DNA of 64,000 nt, from assembly GCA_018336195.1 (NCBI GenBank), contig JAGXQV010000211.1, positions 122,541 through 186,540 on the forward strand, given 5' to 3'. The stretch comes from Sulfuricella sp. Its GTDB lineage: Bacteria; Pseudomonadota; Gammaproteobacteria; Burkholderiales; Sulfuricellaceae. Positions 1 to 11,600 of this stretch are shown one piece after another (the stretch's first letter is position 1; each line of letters opens with the position of its first letter). The notes under the pieces were generated by a model. It was not told the DNA's origin, did no database searches, and saw only the letters and a list, made by a program, of their open reading frames with translations. The translations under genes and the position numbers were made by a program.

Positions 1-1036
1 ATTTTTTGCGCATCGCCTGGCCGGGCATGATGAAGGTACGGCCGATGTAGCGGTTCTTGATGAACCCTTCGCGATACGGCAGGTCGAGCTGGTTGGCGAG
101 TTGCAGGGCGCTGGGACGGCTGGTGTCGGGGATCGGGATGATGACGTCGATCTTGAGGTGGCTGAATTCGTTGCGGATTTTTTCAGCCAGGCTTTCACCC
201 ATGCGCAGCCGGGTTTCATACACGGAAACCCCGTCGATCACCGAATCCGGGCGGGCCAGGTAAACGTATTCGAAAATGCAGGGGTTCAGCGAGGGATTTT
301 CGGCGCATTGCTGGCTGTGGAAATGGCCGTCCATATCGACCAGGATCGCTTCGCCGGGTGCCACGTCGCGCATCAGCTTGAAGCCCAGCACGTCGAGCGC
401 CACGCTTTCGGAGGCCACCAGGTATTCGGTTCCCTGTTCGGTCTCGTTGCGCCCCACCACCAGCGGGCGGATGCCGTAGGGGTCGCGAAACGCCAGCAGG
501 CCGTAGCCGGCGATCATCGCCACCACCGCGTAGGCACCCCGGCAGCGCCGATGTACACCGGCGACTGCGGCGAAGATGGCGGCGGGCGTCAGGCGGTGAT
601 TGGTGGTATTGGCGTGCAACTCGTGGGCCAGCACGTTGAGCAGCACTTCCGAATCGGAGCGCGTGTTGACGTGGCGCAAATCGAGGCGATAAAGATCCTG
701 TTGGAGCTGCTCGGTGTTGGTGAGGTTGCCGTTGTGACCGAGCACGATGCCGAACGGCGAATTGACGTAAAACGGTTGCGCCTCGGCGGACGAAAAGGCA
801 TTGCCGGCGGTGGGGTAGCGGACGTGGCCGATGCCCATGTTGCCCAGCAGGTTGCGCATGTCGCGGGTGCGGAACACGTCGCGCACCAGGCCGTTGTCCT
901 TGTGCATGTGGAAGGTGTTGCCCTCGCCGGTGACGATGCCCGCCGCATCCTGGCCGCGATGCTGGAGCACCTGCAAGCCATCGTAAAGCAACTGGTTGAC
1001 AGGGGTTTTTGCGACTACACCAATAATTCCGCACAT
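1..1036 (-). CDS. purF: Amidophosphoribosyltransferase, N-terminal part (cut by window edge)
   Basis: This is the first committed enzyme of purine synthesis; it transfers ammonia from glutamine to PRPP in the cytosol. The protein starts MCGIIGVV, so Cys2 is the N-terminal nucleophile of the class II glutamine amidotransferase domain after Met removal. Further on it reads through [13 protein letters not shown] and GHNGN-like segments. About 345 residues are visible; the phosphoribosyltransferase half and the stop lie left of base 1. The gene follows cvpA by 21 bases, the usual cvpA-purF order in proteobacteria. There is no sign of damage; the truncation is only the window boundary. Confidence 0.95.
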   Translation of the reverse strand, partial: MCGIIGVVAKTPVNQLLYDGLQVLQHRGQDAAGIVTGEGNTFHMHKDNGLVRDVFRTRDMRNLLGNMGIGHVRYPTAGNAFSSAEAQPFYVNSPFGIVLGHNGNLTNTEQLQQDLYRLDLRHVNTRSDSEVLLNVLAHELHANTTNHRLTPAAIFAAVAGVHRRCRGAYAVVAMIAGYGLLAFRDPYGIRPLVVGRNETEQGTEYLVASESVALDVLGFKLMRDVAPGEAILVDMDGHFHSQQCAENPSLNPCIFEYVYLARPDSVIDGVSVYETRLRMGESLAEKIRNEFSHLKIDVIIPIPDTSRPSALQLANQLDLPYREGFIKNRYIGRTFIMPGQAMRKK

Positions 1037-1057
1037 AGGTTTTTTACGCTCTTCAAA

Positions 1058-1549
1058 TCAATCGTAACTAATTCGCTTCGCCAATTGTTCCGGCATCCAC
1101 GGCTTTACTACTCCGACAAACTCCTCGAAAGGCGCGCTGAGCATCGCATTGCGCCAGAAGGTCTGATGCGGCAAGGGGGTCATCCCCGCCAGAAAAACCA
1201 GTACCAGCACAATCAACACCCCGCGAGCCAGCCCGAACAGCGCGCCCAGGCTGCGATCCACGGCGCTCAGGCCGAGGGTTTTGACCAGTTCGGCGATCGC
1301 GATGGTGAACAGCGTCGCGATCAACAGGGTACCGAGAAACAAACCCACAAAACCCGCCAATACCCGCAGGGTCTCCGACGGAATGGCGTCGGGCAAATAC
1401 GCCGCAGCCGGCACCGCATAGTGGGAGGCCACCCAGAAAGCGGCCACCCAGCCGGCCAGCGCCAGGGCTTCGCGCACCAGTCCGCGCAACACGCTTATCA
1501 GCATGGAAACGCCGACGATCAGCAGGACCGCGTAATCGAAAGCCGTCAT
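1058..1549 (-). CDS. cvpA: CvpA family membrane protein
   Basis: This is a 163-residue inner-membrane protein with four hydrophobic segments (about residues 5-22, 27-45, 65-88 and 103-122) and the N-terminal pattern FDYAVLLIVG...RGLVREAL typical of CvpA. The family was named for colicin V production and is also linked to envelope-stress tolerance; its molecular function is not settled. The gene lies 7 bases after the SPOR gene and 21 bases before purF, so it is almost certainly in one transcript with them. The length is normal for the family. Confidence 0.92.
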   Translation of the reverse strand: MTAFDYAVLLIVGVSMLISVLRGLVREALALAGWVAAFWVASHYAVPAAAYLPDAIPSETLRVLAGFVGLFLGTLLIATLFTIAIAELVKTLGLSAVDRSLGALFGLARGVLIVLVLVFLAGMTPLPHQTFWRNAMLSAPFEEFVGVVKPWMPEQLAKRISYD

Positions 1550-1556
1550 TGATACG

Positions 1557-2378
1557 CTAGGGTTTCTGCACCACGTCCCCGACCACGTTCACCGCCTTGA
1601 GGCGTTCGCGCGCCGTATCGGCTTCCTTGTGGGTGGCGAAGGGGCCGGCGCGTACGCGGTGCTTGTCGCCGGAGGGGGTTTTTACCAGGTCCGAATAATT
1701 GCGGATACCCATCGAGGACAGCTTGGCCTTGAGTTGCTTGGCGTTTTCCGGCTTGGCAAAGGCACCCAGGCGTACCACGAATCCGCCCTGCGCGGCGGGC
1801 TTGGCTTCCTTGGCCGGTTCCGGCTTGGCTGCCGGCTTCGCCGCTTCAACGGGCTTGGCCGTCGGTTTGGGCGGCTCCACGGGTTTTGTTTCGCTGCTTG
1901 GGGCGGGCTTGGCGGCGACGAGTTTAGCGGCGGATTCCACCGGCTTGGCGGGTGCTTTGGGCTGTTCCGCGGGAACTTCCGGTTTTGCCGTTTCCGCTTT
2001 GACGATTTCCTTACGGGGCGGTTCTGCCGCAGCGAGCTTGGGGGGCTGCCCGCCGGGGAGTACCGTCAGTGCCTGAACCGGCGGCGCGGCTTCGGGTTGG
2101 GGCGGTTCCGCCATCTTCGCCTCTGCGGCTGGCGTGGGCGTGGGTTCAGGCTTGGCGGGCAGAGCCGGGACGATTTTTGGCGACAGGCTGGTGGGGCCTT
2201 TGCCGTCCTGCGAGGGAATGTTGATGGCGATGTCGTCGGAAACCGGCTTGGGTTCGTCGTCGAGGACCATCGGCAGGAATACCACCAGCGCGGTCACCAG
2301 GATGACGGCGCCGAGCAGCCGGCGTTTGGCGCGACGCCTGAGTTGATTCTGCTCGTCGTTCATGGAGGAGTTTGCCAT
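1557..2378 (-). CDS. SPOR-domain cell-division protein (DedD-like)
   Basis: This is a 273-residue bitopic membrane protein. A basic N-terminus (RRRAKRRLLG) precedes one transmembrane helix at about residues 22-40. A long Pro/Ala/Lys-rich linker (about 60-190) follows, and a C-terminal SPOR domain starts near FVVRLGAFAKPENAKQL. SPOR domains bind denuded septal peptidoglycan, so a role at the division septum in the periplasm is likely. The folC-dedD-cvpA-purF order is the classical proteobacterial context of DedD. An alternative start at internal Met6 is possible; no strong Shine-Dalgarno decides between them. Confidence 0.85.
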   Translation of the reverse strand: MANSSMNDEQNQLRRRAKRRLLGAVILVTALVVFLPMVLDDEPKPVSDDIAINIPSQDGKGPTSLSPKIVPALPAKPEPTPTPAAEAKMAEPPQPEAAPPVQALTVLPGGQPPKLAAAEPPRKEIVKAETAKPEVPAEQPKAPAKPVESAAKLVAAKPAPSSETKPVEPPKPTAKPVEAAKPAAKPEPAKEAKPAAQGGFVVRLGAFAKPENAKQLKAKLSSMGIRNYSDLVKTPSGDKHRVRAGPFATHKEADTARERLKAVNVVGDVVQKP

Positions 2379-2386
2379 GCGAAATC

Positions 2387-3667
2387 TTAGCTGGATGCGC
2401 TTGTCCGCGCCGGGTGTGTGCCCAGCACTTCCGCCACCGTGTAAAAGGAACCGAAGGCCGCTATTCTATCATCTTCACCCGCCATCTCACAGGCTTGCCG
2501 GAAGGCGGATGCGACGTTCGGAAAGGTTTGCACCTTGCTGCTTTCCTCGGCAGCAGCGAGTACGTCGGCCAATTCGGCGGCACTTGCCCCGCGCGGCTGG
2601 TCGATGCCCGCGACCAGCCAGCAATCCACGCTACCGCGCAGATGACGCACCACGCCGGCGCTATCCTTGTCGCGCAGCATGGCGAAAACCGCGATGGTTT
2701 TGCCGGTGGGCGGCAGGTTGCGCAGGTTGGCGGCCAGCGCCGCCGCCGCGTGGGGGTTGTGGGCGACGTCGAGGATGATTTGCGGGCGTCCCGGCAGGAT
2801 CTGGAAACGCCCGGTCAGGGTGACTTCCAGCAGACCGCGGCGGATTTCGTCGGTGGTGACCGGCAGACGCTCCTTTAATGTTGCCAATGCCGCCAAAACA
2901 CCCGAGGCGTTGCCCAGTTGGTAGGCGCCGCGCAGTGCCGGATGAGGCAACACCACGCGCCGTCCGGTACTTTCCCAATAGCGCCATTGCGCCGCTTCGA
3001 TGCTGTCGTAGCCGAAATCCTTGCCGATGCACCTCAGGTCGGCACCGATTTGGCCGGCGTGATCGAGCAGGGAGGTCGGGGGATGGGCCTCGCCGCAGAT
3101 CGCCGGTTTGGCGGAGCGGAAGATCCCGGCTTTCTCGTAGCCGATGGTTTCCCGCGTATCGCCGAGATAGTCGGTATGGTCGATGTCGATGCTGGTGACG
3201 ATGGCGCAGTCGGCGTCGAAGGCGTTTACCGCGTCGAGCCGCCCACCCAGGCCGACTTCGAGGATCGCCACATCGACCTGGGCACGTCCGAACAGCCACA
3301 ATGCCGCCAGGGTGGCGAATTCGAAATAGGTAAGGGGAATTCCGCCGCGCCGCGCCTCGACCGCTGCGAAAGCCTCGCACAGCTCGGCATCGTCGGCTTC
3401 GCCTCCGTTAATGCGCACCCGTTCGTTGTAGCGCAACAGGTGGGGAGAGGTGTACAAGCCGGTGCGATAGCCGGCGGCGTGGAGGATGCTCTCCAGCATC
3501 GCGCAGGTCGAGCCTTTGCCGTTGGTGCCGCCGACGGTGATGATGGGGAAATTGGGAGCCAGCCCCAACTGCGCCTTGACTGCCTGGACCCGCTCCAGCC
3601 CGAGTTCGACAGTTTTGGGATGGAGGGTTTCGAGATGGCGCAGCCAGCTATCCAGCGAATCAGGCAT
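2387..3667 (-). CDS. folC: Bifunctional folylpolyglutamate synthase/dihydrofolate synthase
   Basis: This is a 426-residue Mur-ligase-fold cytosolic enzyme that adds glutamate to dihydropteroate and to folates. Visible motifs are the P-loop GGTNGKGST near residue 47, TSPHL near 74, and the central [12 protein letters not shown] segment near 140, as in FolC. The length is typical. Its start overlaps the end of accD by 8 bases, which points to translational coupling in the accD-folC-dedD-cvpA-purF run. Confidence 0.95.
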   Translation of the reverse strand: MPDSLDSWLRHLETLHPKTVELGLERVQAVKAQLGLAPNFPIITVGGTNGKGSTCAMLESILHAAGYRTGLYTSPHLLRYNERVRINGGEADDAELCEAFAAVEARRGGIPLTYFEFATLAALWLFGRAQVDVAILEVGLGGRLDAVNAFDADCAIVTSIDIDHTDYLGDTRETIGYEKAGIFRSAKPAICGEAHPPTSLLDHAGQIGADLRCIGKDFGYDSIEAAQWRYWESTGRRVVLPHPALRGAYQLGNASGVLAALATLKERLPVTTDEIRRGLLEVTLTGRFQILPGRPQIILDVAHNPHAAAALAANLRNLPPTGKTIAVFAMLRDKDSAGVVRHLRGSVDCWLVAGIDQPRGASAAELADVLAAAEESSKVQTFPNVASAFRQACEMAGEDDRIAAFGSFYTVAEVLGTHPARTSASS

Positions 3668-4529
3668 TCACAGGCGGCAAGCGCATCATCATGGAAAGCA
3701 GGTTGGCAAGGCGCTCGCGCATCTGGCGGCGATCCACGATCAGGTCGACGGCTCCGTGTTCGAGGAGGAACTCGGCGCGCTGGAAGCCTTCCGGGAGGGT
3801 TTCGCGCACCGTCTGTTCGATCACCCGCGGGCCGGCGAAGCCGATCAGGGCTTTCGGTTCGGCGACGATCACGTCGCCGAGCATGGCGAAACTGGCGGAG
3901 ACACCGCCCATGGTCGGGTCGGTCAGAATCGAGATGAACGGCAGGCGTGCTTCGGAAAGTTTGGTGAGCACCGCGCTGGTCTTGGCCATTTGCATCAGGG
4001 AGGTCAGCCCTTCCTGCATCCGCGCGCCGCCGCTGGCGGAGATGCAGATGAACGGCGACATTTGTTCCACGGCGGTCAGGGCACCGCGGGCGAAGCGTTC
4101 GCCGACCACCGAGCCCATCGAACCGCCCATGAATTTGAATTCGAAGGCCGCTGCTACCACCGGCAGATGCTTGATGCTGCCCTGCATGACCACCAGTGCG
4201 TCGTTTTCGCCGGTTTCGCGTTGCGCTTCGGTGATCCGGTCGGGGTAACGCTTGCTGTCCTTGAATTTGAGGATGTCGATCGGTGCAAGTTCCGCGCCGA
4301 TTTCAAAGCGTCCTTCGGGGTCGAGCAGCATGTCGAGACGGGTACGCGCCGAGACCCGGTTATGGTGTCCGCACTTGGGGCAGACCTCCATGTTTTTTTC
4401 CAGGTCGGAGCGGTACAACACCTGTTCACATGACGGGCATTTGCTCCATAAGCCTTCTGGCACGGTCTTGCGGGCACCTTCGGCCTTGCGCTGGATTTTC
4501 GGGGGTAGCAGTTTCTGGAACCAACTCAT
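3660..4529 (-). CDS. accD: Acetyl-CoA carboxylase carboxyltransferase subunit beta
   Basis: AccD is the beta subunit of the carboxyltransferase that makes malonyl-CoA with AccA. The 289-residue protein has the N-terminal zinc ribbon CPSC-x15-CPKC (residues about 31-53) followed by the crotonase-like carboxyltransferase domain with [12 protein letters not shown] and [10 protein letters not shown]. The gene starts 15 bases after trpA and overlaps folC at its end. Length and motifs are normal. Confidence 0.97.
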   Translation of the reverse strand: MSWFQKLLPPKIQRKAEGARKTVPEGLWSKCPSCEQVLYRSDLEKNMEVCPKCGHHNRVSARTRLDMLLDPEGRFEIGAELAPIDILKFKDSKRYPDRITEAQRETGENDALVVMQGSIKHLPVVAAAFEFKFMGGSMGSVVGERFARGALTAVEQMSPFICISASGGARMQEGLTSLMQMAKTSAVLTKLSEARLPFISILTDPTMGGVSASFAMLGDVIVAEPKALIGFAGPRVIEQTVRETLPEGFQRAEFLLEHGAVDLIVDRRQMRERLANLLSMMMRLPPVNA

Positions 4530-4544
4530 GGGGTACTCCTCCGC

Positions 4545-5348
4545 TTAGTGGCTCCGGTCGATGGCTTCTCGGAACCCTTTGACCAGATGGTAAATGTTTT
4601 GGGGCAATTGTTTGATGGTCGATTGCTCGACTTCCTGCACGATGCGGCTGCCGATCACAACGGCATCGGCGATCCGCGCCATATTCCCTGCCATCTCCGC
4701 GTCGCGGATGCCGAAGCCCACGCCCACCGGCAGATTGGCGGCAGCGCGGATTTGCGGGATTTTCGCCGCCACTTCGGAAAGATCGAGGTTGGCGGCGCCG
4801 GTGACGCCTTTCAGTGACACGTAGTAGATGAAGCCCCGCGCCAGTTTGGCAACCTGTGCGATACGCTGCGTCGGGGTGGTGGGGGAAAGCAGGAAAATCG
4901 GGTCGATGCCGACCTTGTCCAGATGGGCCACCCACTCGGCGCTTTCTTCGGCGGGGTAATCCACGGTCAGCACGCCGTCCACGCCGGCTTGTGCGGCGGC
5001 GGCGGCGAACCGTTCCTGGCCCATCGCCTCGATGGGATTGGCATACCCCATCAGGACCACCGGGGTGGTCTGGTTGCGGCTACGGAATTCCGCGACCATC
5101 GCCAGTACGTCATGCAAACCGACGCCATGCTTCAAGGCGCGTTCGGAAGCGCGCTGAATGGTCGGCCCATCGGCCATCGGGTCGGAAAACGGCACCCCCA
5201 GTTCGATGATGTCGGCACCGGCCTCGACCAGCTTGCGCATCAACTTGACGGTGTGGCGCGGCGCCGGGTCACCGGCGGTGATGAAGGGGATCAGGGCTTT
5301 TTTGCCCTGCGCTTGGAGTTGCTGGAAAGTGGCAGAGATTCGTGACAT
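4545..5348 (-). CDS. trpA: Tryptophan synthase alpha chain
   Basis: TrpA cleaves indole-3-glycerol phosphate to indole and channels it to TrpB. The protein is 267 residues, normal for the family, starting [11 protein letters not shown]. It shows the active-site region [10 protein letters not shown] (near residue 22), [14 protein letters not shown] with the catalytic Glu/Asp, and the C-terminal GFGI phosphate-binding loop. The frame remains open far upstream through trpB, but this Met is the only start that fits the family. It lies 8 bases after trpB. Confidence 0.97.
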   Translation of the reverse strand: MSRISATFQQLQAQGKKALIPFITAGDPAPRHTVKLMRKLVEAGADIIELGVPFSDPMADGPTIQRASERALKHGVGLHDVLAMVAEFRSRNQTTPVVLMGYANPIEAMGQERFAAAAAQAGVDGVLTVDYPAEESAEWVAHLDKVGIDPIFLLSPTTPTQRIAQVAKLARGFIYYVSLKGVTGAANLDLSEVAAKIPQIRAAANLPVGVGFGIRDAEMAGNMARIADAVVIGSRIVQEVEQSTIKQLPQNIYHLVKGFREAIDRSH

Positions 5349-5356
5349 GAAAAATC

Positions 5357-6556
5357 CTAGAGTTTGATACCCGACAAATCCGCCACGGTCATCATATCCT
5401 TGTCGCCGCGGCCCGAGAGATTCACCAGCAGCACTTGATCGCGCGGCAGGGTGGGCGCCAGCTTGGCGGCGTAGGCCAGGGCGTGGCTGGATTCCAGGGC
5501 GGGGATGATGCCTTCGAAATGGCACAGGTCGTGGAAGGCTTGCAGGGCTTCCTGGTCGGTGACGGCGACGTATTCGGCACGACCATGGTCTTTCAGCCAG
5601 CAATGTTCCGGGCCGACGCCGGGGTAGTCCAGTCCGGCGGAAACCGAGTGGGTTTCGATGATCTGGCCGTTGGGGTCCTGCATCAGGTACTGGCGCGCAC
5701 CGTGCAGCACGCCGACGCCGCCGGCGTTGAGAGGTGCGGCGTGGCGACCGGTGTCGAGACCCAATCCACCCGCTTCGACGCCGATCAGGCGCACGCTGGT
5801 GTCCTCGATGTAGGGGTGGAATATCCCGATGGCGTTGGAGCCGCCGCCTACGCAGGCGATTACCGCGTCGGGCTGGCGCCCCACCATTTCCGGCATCTGG
5901 ACACGCGCTTCCTTGCCGATGATGGCCTGGAAATCGCGCACCAGCATCGGATAGGGATGGGGGCCGGCAGCGGTACCGAGGATGTAGAAGGTGGTTTCGA
6001 CGTTGGTGACCCAGTCGCGCATCGCTTCGTTGAGCGCGTCCTTGAGGGTTTTCGAGCCGGATTCGACGGGCACCACGGTGGCGCCCAGCAGTTTCATGCG
6101 ATAGACGTTGGTGGCCTGGCGCTTGATATCTTCGGAACCCATATAGACGACGCATTCCAGGCCGTAGCGGGCGGCTACCGTGGCGCTCGCCACGCCGTGC
6201 ATACCCGCGCCGGTTTCGGCGATGACGCGCTTCTTGCCCATCCGCTTGGCGAGCAGCGCTTGGCCGATGCCGTTGTTGATCTTGTGGGCGCCGGTATGGT
6301 TGAGGTCTTCGCGTTTGAGATAGATTTGTGCGCCGTTGAGATGCTCCGACCAGCGCTTGGCGTGATAAATGGGGCTGGGGCGGCCTACGTAGTATTTGAG
6401 TTCGCGGGCGAATTCGGCCTGGAATTCCGGGTCGTTGCGGCATTCCTCGTAGGCGATGCGCAGTTCGTCGAGCGCGGCGAACAGGGTTTCCGCGACGAAA
6501 ACGCCGCCGTAGCGACCGAAATGGCCATGGGCATCGGGTAGATCATAAGCTTGCAT
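5357..6556 (-). CDS. trpB: Tryptophan synthase beta chain
   Basis: TrpB is the pyridoxal-phosphate enzyme that joins indole and serine to tryptophan. It has 399 residues with the PLP lysine in the segment [14 protein letters not shown] (near residue 90) and the phosphate-binding GGGSNAIG loop. I chose the start MQAYDLPD because AGGGAG lies just upstream and homologues begin about here; a longer in-frame version adds an implausible extension. The start overlaps the end of trpF by 14 bases, so the two are probably translationally coupled. Confidence 0.97.
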   Translation of the reverse strand: MQAYDLPDAHGHFGRYGGVFVAETLFAALDELRIAYEECRNDPEFQAEFARELKYYVGRPSPIYHAKRWSEHLNGAQIYLKREDLNHTGAHKINNGIGQALLAKRMGKKRVIAETGAGMHGVASATVAARYGLECVVYMGSEDIKRQATNVYRMKLLGATVVPVESGSKTLKDALNEAMRDWVTNVETTFYILGTAAGPHPYPMLVRDFQAIIGKEARVQMPEMVGRQPDAVIACVGGGSNAIGIFHPYIEDTSVRLIGVEAGGLGLDTGRHAAPLNAGGVGVLHGARQYLMQDPNGQIIETHSVSAGLDYPGVGPEHCWLKDHGRAEYVAVTDQEALQAFHDLCHFEGIIPALESSHALAYAAKLAPTLPRDQVLLVNLSGRGDKDMMTVADLSGIKL

Positions 6557-7163
6557 TGCGTACTCCCTGCATGAACGCGGCGATTTTCGCCTCGCTCTTG
6601 ATTCCTTTGGCGGCTTCCACGCCGCTCGAAACATCCACTGCCCACGGTTTGACTTGCCGTATCGCGGCGGAAACATTGTCCGGGGCGAGTCCGCCGGAGA
6701 GCACCACCGGTAGCGGTAAATCCGCCGGGATCAGGCTCCAGTCGAAGGATAGACCGGTGCCGCCGGCTTGGCCTTCGACGAAGGTGTCGAGCAATAATCC
6801 CTGCGCCCCCCGGTAGCGGGTCGCATATTCTACCAAATTCAGGCCCGCTTTGACGCGCACTGCTTTCAGCCAGGAAATACCGAAGCTTGCACAGAGTTCC
6901 GGTGCTTCGTTGCCGTGGAACTGGAGTACGTCCGGGTGAACTTCGCGCAGGACTTGCTCTACCAGGTCGGGCGACGGATCGACGAACAGCGCCACGGTGG
7001 TGACGAAAGGCGGCAAGGCGCGGGCGATGGCGTGGGCCTGGGCGGTGGAAACGTGGCGCGGGCTGGGCGGGTAGAACACCAGTCCGATGGCGTCGGCGCC
7101 GTGGCGGGCGCACGCCAGGCTGTCTTCGATGCGGGTGATGCCGCAGATTTTGGAGCGGGTCAT
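6543..7163 (-). CDS. trpF: Phosphoribosylanthranilate isomerase
   Basis: TrpF performs the Amadori rearrangement of phosphoribosylanthranilate, the third step from chorismate to tryptophan. The 206-residue TIM-barrel protein starts [11 protein letters not shown], with the catalytic Cys in KICGIT. It shows [12 protein letters not shown] and the later catalytic Asp in [14 protein letters not shown]. An in-frame Met 17 codons upstream is unlikely because the family starts at the KICG strand. The gene lies 19 bases after truA. A truA-trpF-trpB-trpA-accD-folC order is common in beta- and gammaproteobacteria. Confidence 0.96.
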   Translation of the reverse strand: MTRSKICGITRIEDSLACARHGADAIGLVFYPPSPRHVSTAQAHAIARALPPFVTTVALFVDPSPDLVEQVLREVHPDVLQFHGNEAPELCASFGISWLKAVRVKAGLNLVEYATRYRGAQGLLLDTFVEGQAGGTGLSFDWSLIPADLPLPVVLSGGLAPDNVSAAIRQVKPWAVDVSSGVEAAKGIKSEAKIAAFMQGVRNASL

Positions 7164-7182
7164 GGAAAATCCGGGTCGGGAG

Positions 7183-7968
7183 TTAAGAGTTGAATTGTAG
7201 TGGAAACGCTGCACTTTCCGGCAAGTTCCAGCGCGCCTCGTACCCGACCCCCGTCAGGTACAGGCCGTCCGGGGCGAAGGTCGGGGCGGCGTACTTGCGG
7301 TCGCGGCGGGCCAGCAGTTCGGCCATCCAAGCCGGCGGGTGCTTGCCTTTGCCGATGTAGACCAGCGAACCGACCAGGTTGCGCACCATGTGGTGCAGGA
7401 AGGCATTGCCGCGCAGTTGGAAAACCATCATTTCGCCATTTTGGCGAATGCTCAACTCGTGGAGCGTTTTAACCGGGGTCTTGGCCTGGCATTCGGCAGA
7501 GCGGAACGCGCTGAAATCGTGTTCGCCGATGAGGGCCAGCGCGGCGTTTTGCATGGCGGCGAGATCGAGGGGGGCGTGGTACCAGCCCACTTTGCCTTTT
7601 AGGAGTCCGGGGCGGGTGGGACGATTGAGCAGGAGATAAACATAGCGGCGTTCCACGGCGCTGAAGCGCGCGTGAAACTCGTCCGTTACCGGCTGCGCCC
7701 AGTTGACGGCGATGCCGGCCGGGAGGTGGGCGTTGACGCCGCGTATCCAGGCGCTCTCGGGGCGTGTGGCGGCGGTGTCGAAATGCACGACCTGACCGAT
7801 GGCATGGACGCCGGTATCGGTGCGCCCCGCCGTGATGACGTTGACCGGTTCCCCAGCGATGGCAGCGAGTGCGGTTTGCAGCGCATCCTGAACGCCGCAG
7901 CCGTTGGACTGACTTTGCCATCCGCAAAAGCCGCAGCCGTCGTATTCGAGTCCGAGGGCGATCCTCAT
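7183..7968 (-). CDS. truA: tRNA pseudouridine(38-40) synthase
   Basis: TruA converts uridines 38-40 of the tRNA anticodon arm to pseudouridine. The 261-residue protein starts MRIALGLEYDG and carries the catalytic Asp in AGRTDTGVHAIGQVVHFDT (about residue 52-54). The C-terminal FLHHMVRNLVG segment is also characteristic. The start codon overlaps the stop of the upstream CbiQ/EcfT-like gene (ATGA arrangement). Confidence 0.96.
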   Translation of the reverse strand: MRIALGLEYDGCGFCGWQSQSNGCGVQDALQTALAAIAGEPVNVITAGRTDTGVHAIGQVVHFDTAATRPESAWIRGVNAHLPAGIAVNWAQPVTDEFHARFSAVERRYVYLLLNRPTRPGLLKGKVGWYHAPLDLAAMQNAALALIGEHDFSAFRSAECQAKTPVKTLHELSIRQNGEMMVFQLRGNAFLHHMVRNLVGSLVYIGKGKHPPAWMAELLARRDRKYAAPTFAPDGLYLTGVGYEARWNLPESAAFPLQFNS

Positions 7969-8582
7969 AAGGCCATCCCACCGAGAGTCGCGACCATCAT
8001 GCCGAGCGCCAGCCAGTCGCGGGGTGCCGGCGAGGCCAGCTCGAAATGGATGGTGTGGGTGGTCGTGGGGGCATCTGGTTCCAGCGCGTTGTGCAATTTT
8101 TCCCGCCATTCGCGGGGCGTCAGGATGAGAGTCTGTTCGGCGTAATAGAGGGTCAGCCAGACGCGCGCGGCGATGCGGTCGCTGGCCACGCCCAGCGCGG
8201 CGAAGGGGCGGATCAGGTAATAAATCCCGGCCAGCAGTTCCTTGCCGGGCGTGGCGGTAAGCAGCAAGGCCAGTCCGGCCAGCAGTATGGCGAGGCGCCA
8301 CGCTTGCAGGGCGCCGCTATGGAGGCCTTCGCTGGTGGGGCTGAAAGCGCCGAGAACAGGCAGCAGTTCCGTACCTGGCGTTGCCAGGGCGTAGATGAGG
8401 AAAATCGACAGAAGCAGCCAACGGGTGCGGCGCAGCAACTTGATGAAGGGGCTGCGATTGCCGGCCAACAGGAAAGGCAGCAGGGCGACGCTGGCAAGCG
8501 CCAGGGAAAGCGCGCCTAGCCACGGCAGGAACAGGGCGAAAGTGAGCCACATCAAGAGGCGCGTGGCAGGGTGGAGGGTCAT
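7965..8582 (-). CDS. CbiQ/EcfT-like energy-coupling-factor membrane protein
   Basis: This 205-residue protein has four or five membrane segments in its N-terminal 125 residues. A cytoplasmic C-terminal part follows, with the arginine-containing helix TPREWREKL expected for the transmembrane coupling subunit of ECF vitamin or metal importers. No ECF ATPase or substrate-binding subunit is adjacent, so its partners, if any, are elsewhere. It overlaps truA by 4 bases. The family call rests on the CbiQ-like hydropathy and the ITP/REWREK region; the substrate cannot be told. Confidence 0.65.
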   Translation of the reverse strand: MTLHPATRLLMWLTFALFLPWLGALSLALASVALLPFLLAGNRSPFIKLLRRTRWLLLSIFLIYALATPGTELLPVLGAFSPTSEGLHSGALQAWRLAILLAGLALLLTATPGKELLAGIYYLIRPFAALGVASDRIAARVWLTLYYAEQTLILTPREWREKLHNALEPDAPTTTHTIHFELASPAPRDWLALGMMVATLGGMAL

Positions 8583-8591
8583 CGGGGGAGG

Positions 8592-8623
8592 ATGCGGCGC
8601 GGTTGTGTGAAACCGCGCCGCAT
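8592..8623 (-). terminator. 13-bp perfect hairpin after fimV
   Basis: A perfect 13-base-pair stem (ATGCGGCGCGGTT paired with AACCGCGCCGCAT) with a 6-base loop lies between the fimV stop and the next minus-strand gene. It is placed like a fimV terminator. No U-run follows in either direction, so it could also be an RNA-stability element. Confidence 0.5.
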
Positions 8624-8630
8624 TGAGGCG

Positions 8631-11600
8631 TTAATGCAGATCGCCGAGCAATTTCTTGGCTTCGTCCTGCTGTTCGTCCGAACCTTCGCTGAGGACTTCG
8701 CCGAGAATTTCCTTGGCACCTTCCTTGTCGCCCATTTCCATGTAGGCTTTGGCCAGGTCGAGCTTGGTGGCGGCTTCCTGGTAGCGGGTGCTGTCGTCCT
8801 GCTGCAGCGTCTGTTGCTTGCCTTCTTCGTCGAGGTCGAGGCTGATGTCCGACAGGTCGATGTTCGGCGCGGCCTGTCCTTCCGGTGCCGGTTCGCTCTC
8901 CTCGCCGACGTTGAAGTCGAAGTCGAGCATCGCTTCGTCGCTTATCGGCGGCGGGGTGATCTCGATGGATTCGGTTTCTTCTTCCTGATGAGGGAGTTTT
9001 TCAGCAGGTGCGGCGGGTTCGTCGGACATGAAGGCTGACAGGTCGAGCATTCCTTCGTCCAAGCTCACCTCTTCCTCCGTTGCTTCGCCCGGTGCAGGGG
9101 CTGCGGGAATTTCCATGGCTACTGGTTCTTCTGCGGTCTCTGCCGGGAGTTCCAGTGCGATCAGCTCGTTGGTCTGATCTTGCCAGGATTCGGCGCTGAT
9201 ATCGAGCGCTGCCGGCGTTGCTTCTACTTTCGCTTCCTCTGGGGGTGCTTCGGGTTCGGCGGCGAGTGGCATGTCGAGGTCGAAACTCAACATGTTGTCG
9301 TCGAGCGATGCGGCTTCGGCGGGCGCTTCCGTAGCGGGCGGAGCGCTGTCGCCAAGGTCGAAATCGATCTGGCTGGCGTCCGCGGGGGGCGCTTCTTCGG
9401 CCACCGGTACAGCCATGGCTGGCATGTCTAGGTTGAAATCCAGCAGGTTTTCGTCGGCTGGCGGGACTTCGGCTTCGGGCTGTGGCACGACCACTTCTTC
9501 GGCTTGACCGAGGTTGAAGTCGAGATCGGGTGCCAACTCCTCCAACTGTTCTTCCTCGGCTGCGGCTGGCAGGGGGCTTTCCGAAGAAACAGGGGCTTCA
9601 CCGACCGATTCCAGGTTGAAATCGAGATCGGGGGAGGCATCCAGGGTTTCTTCCGTTGCACCCAGGTCGAGGACATCCTCGACGGCTTCGGCCATCTCAG
9701 GCATGGCGGCAGCGAGGGCTACGGCGATGTACAGGGAGTTGCCGGGGTCTATGGAACGCCCCATTTCCGCGGCTTTTTCCCAATCCGGGTCGGGCGAGCC
9801 ACCGGTTGCGGCATACAGTTGACGCGCCAGGGCTTCATAAGAACCCATGTCTTTGCGGCCAGCATAGATTTCCAGGAGCTTGAGTTGAATTTCGTGGCGC
9901 TGCGGGTCGCGGGCCATGGCTTCGCGGAGGATTTCCTCGGCTTGCACGTCGCGTCCGTAAGCCATATAAACTTCGGCTTCGGCGATGGGGTCCACGTCGG
10001 TGGTGTCAATGGCGCCCATTCCCGATTGGGTGAAATCCGTGAGTACCGACGAGACGGCCGGGGTCAAATCGGCCAACGGCGAAGTGTTGGGCGGGGTTTG
10101 GTCGAAGGCGACTGGAGCGCGTCCGCCTTTTTTACCCTCACCTCCATCTTGTTCCCGCCGCGCTTTCAGCTTGCGGAAGCCAAGCAAGCCGCCGAGCAGG
10201 GCGATAATCCCGGCGCCACCCATGACCAGCGGGTCGCCGAACAGTTCTTCAAGGAACGACGGTTGCGCTGCTGGTGGTTTGGGCTGCAGGGTGACGACCT
10301 TGGGTTTGGTCTTGGGGGCTTCCTCACCAGTGACCGCCACGCCGGAAACGGGCGGTGCGGGTTTGTCGGTGGCGGGCTTGGCCGGCTCGGGCTTTTTCTC
10401 TGCGACGGGCGGCGTGGGTTCGGGCTTCTTTTCTTCCACCGGTTTGGCGGGTGCGGCTTGCTTGGCGGCCTGCTTTTGCAGGTCGGCCATGCTTTGATTG
10501 CGCAATTCCAGGAGCTTGCGCATGTCCTGGATGTTCTTTTCCAGTTCGGCGATGCGCTGGTTGGCCTCCTTGAGGGCTTTCTCCTGGGCAATGTTGTCTG
10601 CCTGGCGGACGGCCCCCTTGGGGGTGCCGACGCTTTCGCTCTTGGAGAGTTTCAACACGTCCTTGGCAGGTTCCTTTTGGCCGGCTGCCTTGTCTTCCAC
10701 TGCGGTGGTGATCTTGCCGCCGGAAGTTTTGCGTCCTTGGTCTTCGTGAACCGGCTTGGCGCTTTCCACTGCACCGGCGAGCTTTTGCCGGTAGGCGTTC
10801 CAGTCCGCGGCATGTGCGCGGACTTCCTGGACCGCTTCGGGTTTGTCCAGTTCGTTGACCTGGCTGTTTTCCGGGATGCGGAGGATCTGCCCGGTTTTCA
10901 GGCGATTCATGTTACTGCCGGAAAATGCCTGCTGGTTGGCCCGGTACAATGAGACCAGCATTTGTTCCATGCTCACTCCCGTCGGCTTGACCGCCGAGGC
11001 GATTTTACCGAGCGTATCGCCTGATTTCACCGGACCGTAGCTATCACCCTTGGCTTCGGTTTCGGCTGCGGGTTCCGTTTGGGTTTCGGCTTTGGCGGAA
11101 GTCCGCTTGGTGGATTTTTTCGAACCCAGCGTCTTGTCCATTTGCAGTTGCGGTGCAACGGCTTTCTCCGGCGCCGCTTCGGGAGCGACCGACGGCTTGG
11201 GAGCTGGCAACTCCACGGCGGCAACCTGCTGCTGTTCAATGGTCGTGCTGGGCGGATCGAGCAGCACCGTGAATTCGCGCAGCAAGCGGCCAGACGGCCA
11301 GTTGACCTCGACCAGTAGGTCGAGGAACGGGTCGTTGATGGGTTGGAGGCTACTGAGTTTGATGAACCATTCGCCGGTTTTTTTCTGCTCCACGGCGAAG
11401 CGCAGGGAGGTGACGGCAAGGCTGCGCTCGACTTTTGCCTGCTGGAATACTTCGGTGGTGGCAAGGTGGGCGCTCAGGGTGCCTTCTTCATTGCGGTCGA
11501 CGGAAAGCAATTCGATTTCGCCGACGAAAGGCTGCCCCAGTCCGGACTTGACGGTCAGCTTGCCCAATCCGACGGCATCCGCCGCCAGCGGTGCGAGCAT

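Noticed and set aside
1..1036. purF as a truncated pseudogene
   Set aside because: The reading frame is intact up to base 1; it is simply cut by the window boundary.
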